DNA of 64,000 bases, from assembly GCA_019454045.1 (NCBI GenBank), contig SKCR01036757.1:56901-120900 (forward strand), written 5' to 3'. This document shows positions 57,826 to 64,000 of the stretch, one piece after another (position 1 is the stretch's first letter; the number at the start of each line of letters is the position of its first letter). The notes beneath the pieces were generated by a model. It was not told the origin of the DNA. It was given only the letters and a program-made list of their open reading frames with translations, and did not search any database. Source of the stretch: Zanthoxylum bungeanum (Eukaryota > Streptophyta > Magnoliopsida > Sapindales > Rutaceae). The translations under genes were made by a program, and so were the position numbers.

Positions 57826-58410
57826 ATTATGTTTGGATTTGGAAATTGATGATTTATAATGAAATATAATCCAATGAAACAAAATAGAATAAGATTGGGT
57901 ATCGGTTCCAGTTCTATCCGGAACCGGTTGGAATCAGATCGGTTTTTCGAGTTTGGAACCGAACCGATTCCGATTCCAAAATGGAAGAACCCAAACATAA
58001 TAGATCAATAGAATGAAGATTAACGTACTATAACCTTATTTGAGAGAAAAAATGAGAGATTTATAATATAATATTTCAAAACATTGTTTGGAAAATAAAT
58101 AATAATGAAATGAAATATAACTAAATAGATTTTAAAAACAATTGTGTTATTTTAGATTATCAAAATAAAAAGACATTGTAATGTTATTTTCAAGGAGAAA
58201 ATTTATCCACATATAATATTATTTTTTAAAATTACGTTTCATCCCCAATCTTTCGATTTGGACGGCTCATTTTCAATGACCTAATGCCCCCTTTTTGTTA
58301 CATTTCATTCCCTTCCATTCCCTTCCATCAATCCAAACAATGAATTTTAAATATTTTAAATTACATTCCATTTCATTTTATCCCCTATCATCAATCCAAA
58401 AATAACCTTT
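57826..58410. mobile_element. MITE-like element with a smaller nested element
   Basis: Ends are inverted and similar (TTATGTTTGGATTTGG at the left; CCAAAAATAACC, reading GGTTATTTTTGG inverted, at the right), with subterminal runs such as CATTCCCTTCCATTCCCTTC. Inside, 57897-57994 is bounded by GGGTATCGGTTCC and an inverted GGAACCGAACCGATTCCGAT / AGAACCC, suggesting a second small element. Target duplications are unclear. Confidence 0.45.
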
Positions 58411-58937
58411 GTTAGAAACTCTTGACGTTAACTCATCAATCAGCCCTCCCTGCCTCCAGATCAACTTAAATGTGGCACAACCCACATTTCAATATCCAAA
58501 ATGAACAATATTTAAACATCGGATACATACTGTTACAATAAATAAATATACATAAAAAGTATACCATTGAGCCTCATGCATTTGAGTAAGCGAGTTGAAT
58601 AAGAAAACAAATACACATTCAAAAGAAAACATCTTAACCCTAGTTGTTTTGAAATATTTTTAGCCAATGCCCAATATAAACGCCAAATGCTAATATAGGT
58701 TTCTTTCTTAGTCCAATACATTTAATGAAACATAGATGAACCAAAGGTCTAGGATGATTGTTCTATATGTTGCTTTAGGCATGTGTCATGAAAGCTACAG
58801 CAATACCTTTTAACTTATTTCACAATCTTGAGCAAGAGTGATAAAATTCCTTTAGAGAATAAAGAACAGAATATATATTAAGAATATAATTGATATTGGT
58901 GCGCAAAAAAGACAATAAAAAACAAATCACATATACC

Positions 58938-58968
<31 letters not shown>

Positions 58969-59174
58969 CGCCAAATAAATATCTTCAGTAGTAAATATAA
59001 ATTGACTTGACAAAACTCCGATACTTACAATTCTGGAAGCAGGAATACGAATCCATGGGAAAGGATTCATGATAAGAAGTTGACAGTAAAATCAGAGTGT
59101 GGACGGCCATGATCACGCTACAATGCAGGTTGTATAGCTGACGAGCATTAAAGCAGAGACTACATTTCCGAGAC
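58411..59174. other. Downstream region of the sterol glucosyltransferase gene
   Basis: 3' flank and probable 3' UTR of the minus-strand UGT80-like gene. A long A-run lies at 58948-58970. No other gene was found. Confidence 0.4.
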
Positions 59175-62100
59175 TTAGGAGCAACCAAAACATCTACAAA
59201 TAGAGAAACACCTTGATGGTCCCGGCGATTGCTTTGCCCTGGGCTTGGATTGAGTCTTCAAGCGAGGATAATGTTTAAAGAAAGCTTTGACCGCTCCAGT
59301 TACCCCGTCTTCTTTCTCCATGGCCTTAGCAAGTTCAACTGCACGCTCCTTCACCTGTGTCATATGGTTCCTACGTCAGTCAGAACAATAATTTTCTCAT
59401 ATTGTTCTATGAATTAAATCCGTCAGTATCCAGAAATTAATGTTATCTGAAAATATGGTAATTCACATTCATTTGATTGCGTTGGTGCTTTTTCTTCTCC
59501 ATTTATCTGGTAAGACTGAACCCTTAAAATCTTCCACCTAATTTATATACTCTTACTGGTGTGCTAACACAGCTTTAGCCATTCTCAGCTGGTGTATCAG
59601 TCATTGCGCATATCATTTATCTCCCTGTAGAACTTTAATCTACCCAAAAGCAAAGCATATTTTAAAATTTTGGCATGTTTTGCATGATGCACTTGATTGG
59701 ACGTGCAAAAAAAAAAAGAACTTTGTCTGTTAACGGAATGTAAGAACCATTTCTTTAAGATAAAGCTCATTTCCACTACGCCTAAGCAAATATAAAGATA
59801 TTTAAATTGGAAAAAGCAGAAATTTCGCAACTACCTCTGGATCTAGCATGAAATTTATTGCATCAATCAATTTGGGAAGTGAGAATTCATCAACCGGGAT
59901 GGGCGGAGGACCTACTCCTCTGGCATGTACTCGATCTCCCCAGAAAGGTTGGTCACCAAAGAAAGGTACAATGGTGGTTGGGCACTATATTTAAAAAAAA
60001 AAAATTGTGTCAACATGAAGCACAAATTGCATGATACGGAACTGTAAGTACATAATCCACGTTAAAAGTTAGCCATCAATATTACCGCAGCTTTAAGACC
60101 AGCTGCAGTTGTACCGGCACCACCATGGTGAACCTGAAAACAACAGACAGAACAATAAGAACTTGCCATAACAAGCACAAAAGAAAAAAACAAAATAAAT
60201 GAAACAATGTAACATTCAAAGAAATTCCAAAGAGTTGAAAAGATTACTTGGTTATCATCAAATACTTCAACATGCATTTACTCCACAACCATTTTTTCAT
60301 ACTGGATACATGACATCATGCTCTATAACTTAGATTAGTATAAAATACATTCATATATTTTAAAATAAAATACCTTTTCTCCCTGCTTATGTCCACTCTA
60401 ATAGTTTAACATTTATTTATACTAGAGTCATCATTACTATATTGATTGTATGACTCCCCTTAGTTTAATTCTATAGCATGATCAATAATTCGATTATTTA
60501 ACATAATTAAGCAAGCTATATCAATCTGTACATTGAGATCAAGCAACAATGTGTTATCAGAGTAGCTCAACCATATTTTATGATCACATCGATCTTCTAG
60601 CACACGCTTCATAAAATGGATACATGTACCAAGGACCCTAAGAGAAAAGTAATTTAAATAACAGTAGCTGTCTTATGATAAAAGTAACTCGATCAAAATG
60701 ACACCAATATCAGATTAAAAAAAAGGCTCCAGACTTATCCATGCAAAGAAGTTTGAATAAAGCTCCATCTAAGGTTTGTTTGTTTTGCTATAAAAAGATA
60801 TCCTTAATTAAATTTTTTGCATGAAAATCATTTATGGAAAGGAAAGTGTTTACCGGTGTTTGGCGATCACCTGAAAATATTTTCTGAAAAACATTTTTTG
60901 ATGTTTGGCGTGTCGAATATTTTTTTCCGAAAACATTTTTCGATAGTTAGAAGTGAGCTATGGAAGCTTTGGAGAAGAGAAAAATTATTTTCCGTCCAAA
61001 AAAGGACTAAACTTTTCCATTGACAGGAAAACTGTTTCCGTTGACCAAGTTTTCCGTAAGTGTCCCAACTGCCGTAAAATGAGGAAAACATTTTCTAAGA
61101 AAGCTGTTTACGATAAGACAAACAGACCCTTGGCTGAATGGAAACAGTGTTGTTAAAAACTTAAATAAAAATAAAGGATAACAGTAAAAGAAGGTTATAT
61201 TGCTCAACAATTTTTCTTCCCTCCTCGCCAACTAAAAAAAACAAGAGCGCGCGAGAAGCTGCCATATTTTCACACAAAAGTAGTACAAAATGGCACTTAA
61301 CTGGGTTAGCTAACCTGCCAAAAATAACCTCATGCATATCAAGGGCTGATCAATCAATAGGTCGCAAGACCAAGAATTGCTTTAAGTCTCAGACATCTGT
61401 TCTTTAACCTTTTAATATAACTTGAAGAACCGTGAACTAATAAACTAATTTAGAAGATTAAGTATATTGTCACTTGGCACAGTTAGACTCTCATCCCAGC
61501 AAAAGGGGGCAGACCTGGCTTGGGAGCCAGGCCAGGCCCACAATTACCACACCTAAATAAATCTATTGCAGAATGAAGAAAAAAACAATTGAAGTGCACA
61601 TGATGATGAAAGAACATAAGCAATGTCAAAGCTGCTCAAGTGCTGCAGACTTACCACAGCCTTGCATTGTAAGAACAACCAGTCATGGGGGCAGTTGTCT
61701 AGTAAGTATATGGAGTCCTTTGGTTCGGCCACTGGAAGGAAATAAGATACATACAAGTAATTTGGTGGGTAGGCAATATGGTAGGAAAACAAGAAGATAA
61801 ACGAGAGAAGATGGGGTGAGAGAGTTAAAAGTAACATATGAAGCATTAAAATCACTAAAAACTTACGGTTACCAAGGCCACCCCAGCCTTTGTTAATTAT
61901 ACCCCTCTGTCCAGTTTGTTCCAATGCATCCACGATTACCTGGGTCATTTTTCCTGGATCTTGAACAGGCTGACAATAAAAAGAGCAGGGTGAAATAAAA
62001 ATAAAAGAAGACGAGATGATAATAATATAACAGAGAATAAAGGATCATATCTCACGCCTGCTTCTACCCTTCTTTCTGAGGGATTGAAATCACCCTCAAG

Positions 62101-64000
62101 CATGGTCACTACTTAAATGCTTAAATAGGGAAAATACTAAGTCTCCCAGAAGGTTGAATGAGTCCAATTTTATTTACATAGTAAGTTAATGAACTTTGGT
62201 ATAATGAACCTTAGATCTTACCACAGCTACCATGCATGAGGGAACTTTTATTTATTTATTTACTTTTGTAACCTTCTTTTCAATAAAAGAAGAGCACACT
62301 TATTGAAGTTTGCAAAATAGAGATACTTGATGACCATAAGGCACCAAAAACCACATAAATATCAATAAATCAAAATGTGGCATACATGATTTCAACAATG
62401 TTTTCAAACTGGGATACTTCCTGTAATATACATAGCACTTTATACTTCAATCCATTATCCATATCACAATAAATCACATCTAAAGGACTAAGCTTTTATA
62501 CTTCAATCCCCATAACAGAAAATCACATCTACAGGTGTAACAGGACTAGGCTTTATTACCCATCAAATAAATTCTACCATGCCAAGCAAGCACCGTATAG
62601 AAGATTATACAGCCTAGTTCATTAACACATTGGATTATTATAATATCGTCAGCACTTAAATATCTTCAACCTTCGATGATACTTTTCAATCCCAATTCCT
62701 AACCCCTCTCCACCTACACCCTTCCTCAATACTGGTAACCTCTCCTTGTGTTACCAGTGGGCCTTGGTCAAATGCCTATCATGTGCTACATAGGATCAAC
62801 GTACCCTATTAGGGATCAACAATGTTATACCCCATGGTCCCCAACTATTATACCAACAAAATGAAAGTTCACAACTCAAAAGACCACGCTAAATAAGGCT
62901 TTAATAATTTGTAATGTTCATATTTCATAATAACTGAAAAATATTGTGAGGACTAAGAAAACAAACTCACAAGGCTACCGAATCCAATATAAATAGGCTT
63001 TGTACCAGCTTCAAGCCATTTTACAAGTGATTCCGGAGGTTCATAGTTTGAAGCAAGATCAAGGAAGCAAAACCCAACTACATCAACCTTAGGTCCCCAA
63101 TCTGCAAATGGAGCAATAAAAACATAAACAAAAAATTAGCATTCTTCAATAACAATACTAATTAAATATTTTAATAAGTACAAATACATGTTCAAAATCA
63201 ATGACATTTACGTGAAAATTACACTAAACGCCACTCAAGAAATCATTAAATAAGTATCACTAAACTCCACCCAAGAAATCATCAAATAAGTATCATCTGA
63301 TCAAGCAAAGCAAATACAAAAGAACCAGGAACTGCTTCAGCCACTAAAACTGCAGCTAGCCAAATCCGTCCATAACAAAATATCACAATAAGAACAGAAG
63401 AGCTACAGTGATGAAATAAGATTCCATGCTACTCCCATAATATATCATCAACACCCAGATAAAACAATTCACACAATCAAAGAATGTGAAGTTGTGGTTA
63501 AAACAGTCTCAAAAGGACCTTCAGAGGTTTTCTTACGAACTAGGATCTTTCTTGTCGAGAATTTACATAACAAGAAACATTTGTTTGATAGCCATAAATC
63601 CATTTCAGGTGAGGTATTATGATATCTTTTAACACAACATCATAGTCTAAAATCACAACCTTTTGGTTTAGGAACAAGGTGAGGACTCCATATATATCCA
63701 TAAGGCACATCTGAATCAGAACCCTGGGAACCACTTAAATATGTGACAGGTCGTAGCTTCAGCTTCTTTTTCCTAACATCATTTATCATGTCCCGTATTC
63801 CCAGCCAAATCAACGAGTCAACAATTTGATATGACAGCTGCAAGAAAAGAAAGGGCCAACCATCAACCACAAAAACACCACAAGAATAGGGGAGTCAAAA
63901 TAACGTGGTAAGGGGAAGAATTCAATGGGCTTACTCGATATCCAGCTGATTGCTTGACACGGGATAAAGGATGTGGAAACTCACTGGTTGGCCTAGAGGA
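59175..64000 (-). CDS. UGT80A2: Sterol 3-beta-glucosyltransferase (UGT80A2-like), C-terminal half, 5' part outside window
   Basis: Eight exons on the minus strand: 64000-63935 (partial), 63837-63660, 63101-62971, 61969-61867, 61731-61655, 60133-60086, 59984-59835, 59354-59175 (stop TAA at 59177-59175). All introns are GT-AG and the phases agree throughout. The enzyme moves glucose from UDP-glucose to the 3-hydroxyl of membrane sterols, making steryl glucosides. In order the exons give FPHPLSRVKQSAGYR; LSYQIVDSLIWLGIRDMIND and GYIWSPHLVPKPK; DVVGFCFLDLASNYEPPESL and PIYIGFGSL; GIINKGWGGLGN; SIYLLDNCPHDWLF; VHHGGAGTTAAGLKA, the UDP-sugar-binding motif; TIVPFFGDQPFWGDRVHARG; and a C-terminal tail ending CRCFGCS. 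These match UGT80A2 as I remember it, in order and spacing. No stop or frameshift is seen, so the gene is probably functional. The symbol is by similarity; UGT80A1/A2 paralogues are not distinguished here. Confidence 0.93.
60771..61131. mobile_element. MITE in UGT80 intron
   Basis: In the 1.5-kb intron between exons 61731-61655 and 60133-60086. Ends AAGGTTTGTTTGTTTT and, inverted, AAGGGTCTGTTTGTCTTA; subterminal GAAAACATTTT words are repeated on both sides. The 8-mers next to it match only partly (GCTCCATC-like and GCTGAATG), so a hAT-type duplication is possible but decayed. Confidence 0.6.

Overview
This window looks like repeat-rich nuclear DNA of a flowering plant, most likely a eudicot. 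The evidence is spliced genes with GT-AG introns, a QALGGH-type C2H2 zinc-finger gene, a plant sterol glucosyltransferase, and nested LTR retrotransposons with plant-type primer sites. There are only two clear host genes, both on the minus strand: a C2H2 zinc-finger repressor-like gene (47681-48280) and the C-terminal half of a UGT80A2-like sterol 3-beta-glucosyltransferase (59175-64000, running off the right edge). A third, spliced gene-like unit at 1-1429 resembles the plant 'putative gypsy-type transposase' family and carries one internal stop.

Positions 3402-47395 can be read as one stratified insertion. A small Mutator-like MITE of about 190 bp, with 9-bp target duplications at 3393-3401 and 47396-47404, was split by a minus-strand, gag-only, Tat-like Gypsy element (LTRs 3525-4165 and 46705-47329). 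That element then received four insertions: a solo LTR of family 'A' (4722-6638), a pol-less SIRE-like Copia element on the plus strand (7416-30274), a near-complete Athila-like Gypsy element (31374-43664), and a Copia solo LTR (44131-46452). The SIRE-like element was split by an Angela-like Copia element on the minus strand (10058-27376), which was in turn split by a large non-autonomous family 'A' element (12934-20469) packed with tandem repeats. Target duplications, primer sites and polypurine tracts mark most boundaries. Two broken gag reading frames become continuous when the inserts are mentally removed.

The Athila-like element is the most unusual component. Between pol and its 3' LTR, where Athila elements often hold an env-like ORF, it has small unrecognised ORFs and a decayed intronless copy of a LOG-type cytokinin riboside-monophosphate phosphoribohydrolase gene. 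This looks like host-gene capture. Its LTR promoter region has a dense array of CACGTGTC (ABRE/G-box-like) motifs.

Right of the nest come the zinc-finger gene, hAT-like and MITE remnants (49271-50070), a decayed TNT1/Tork-like Copia element with both LTRs (50394-55785), a hAT-type non-autonomous element with a perfect 8-bp duplication (56210-57073), more MITE-like sequence, and the UGT80 gene with a MITE in one intron. No rRNA, tRNA, CRISPR or prokaryotic feature was seen.
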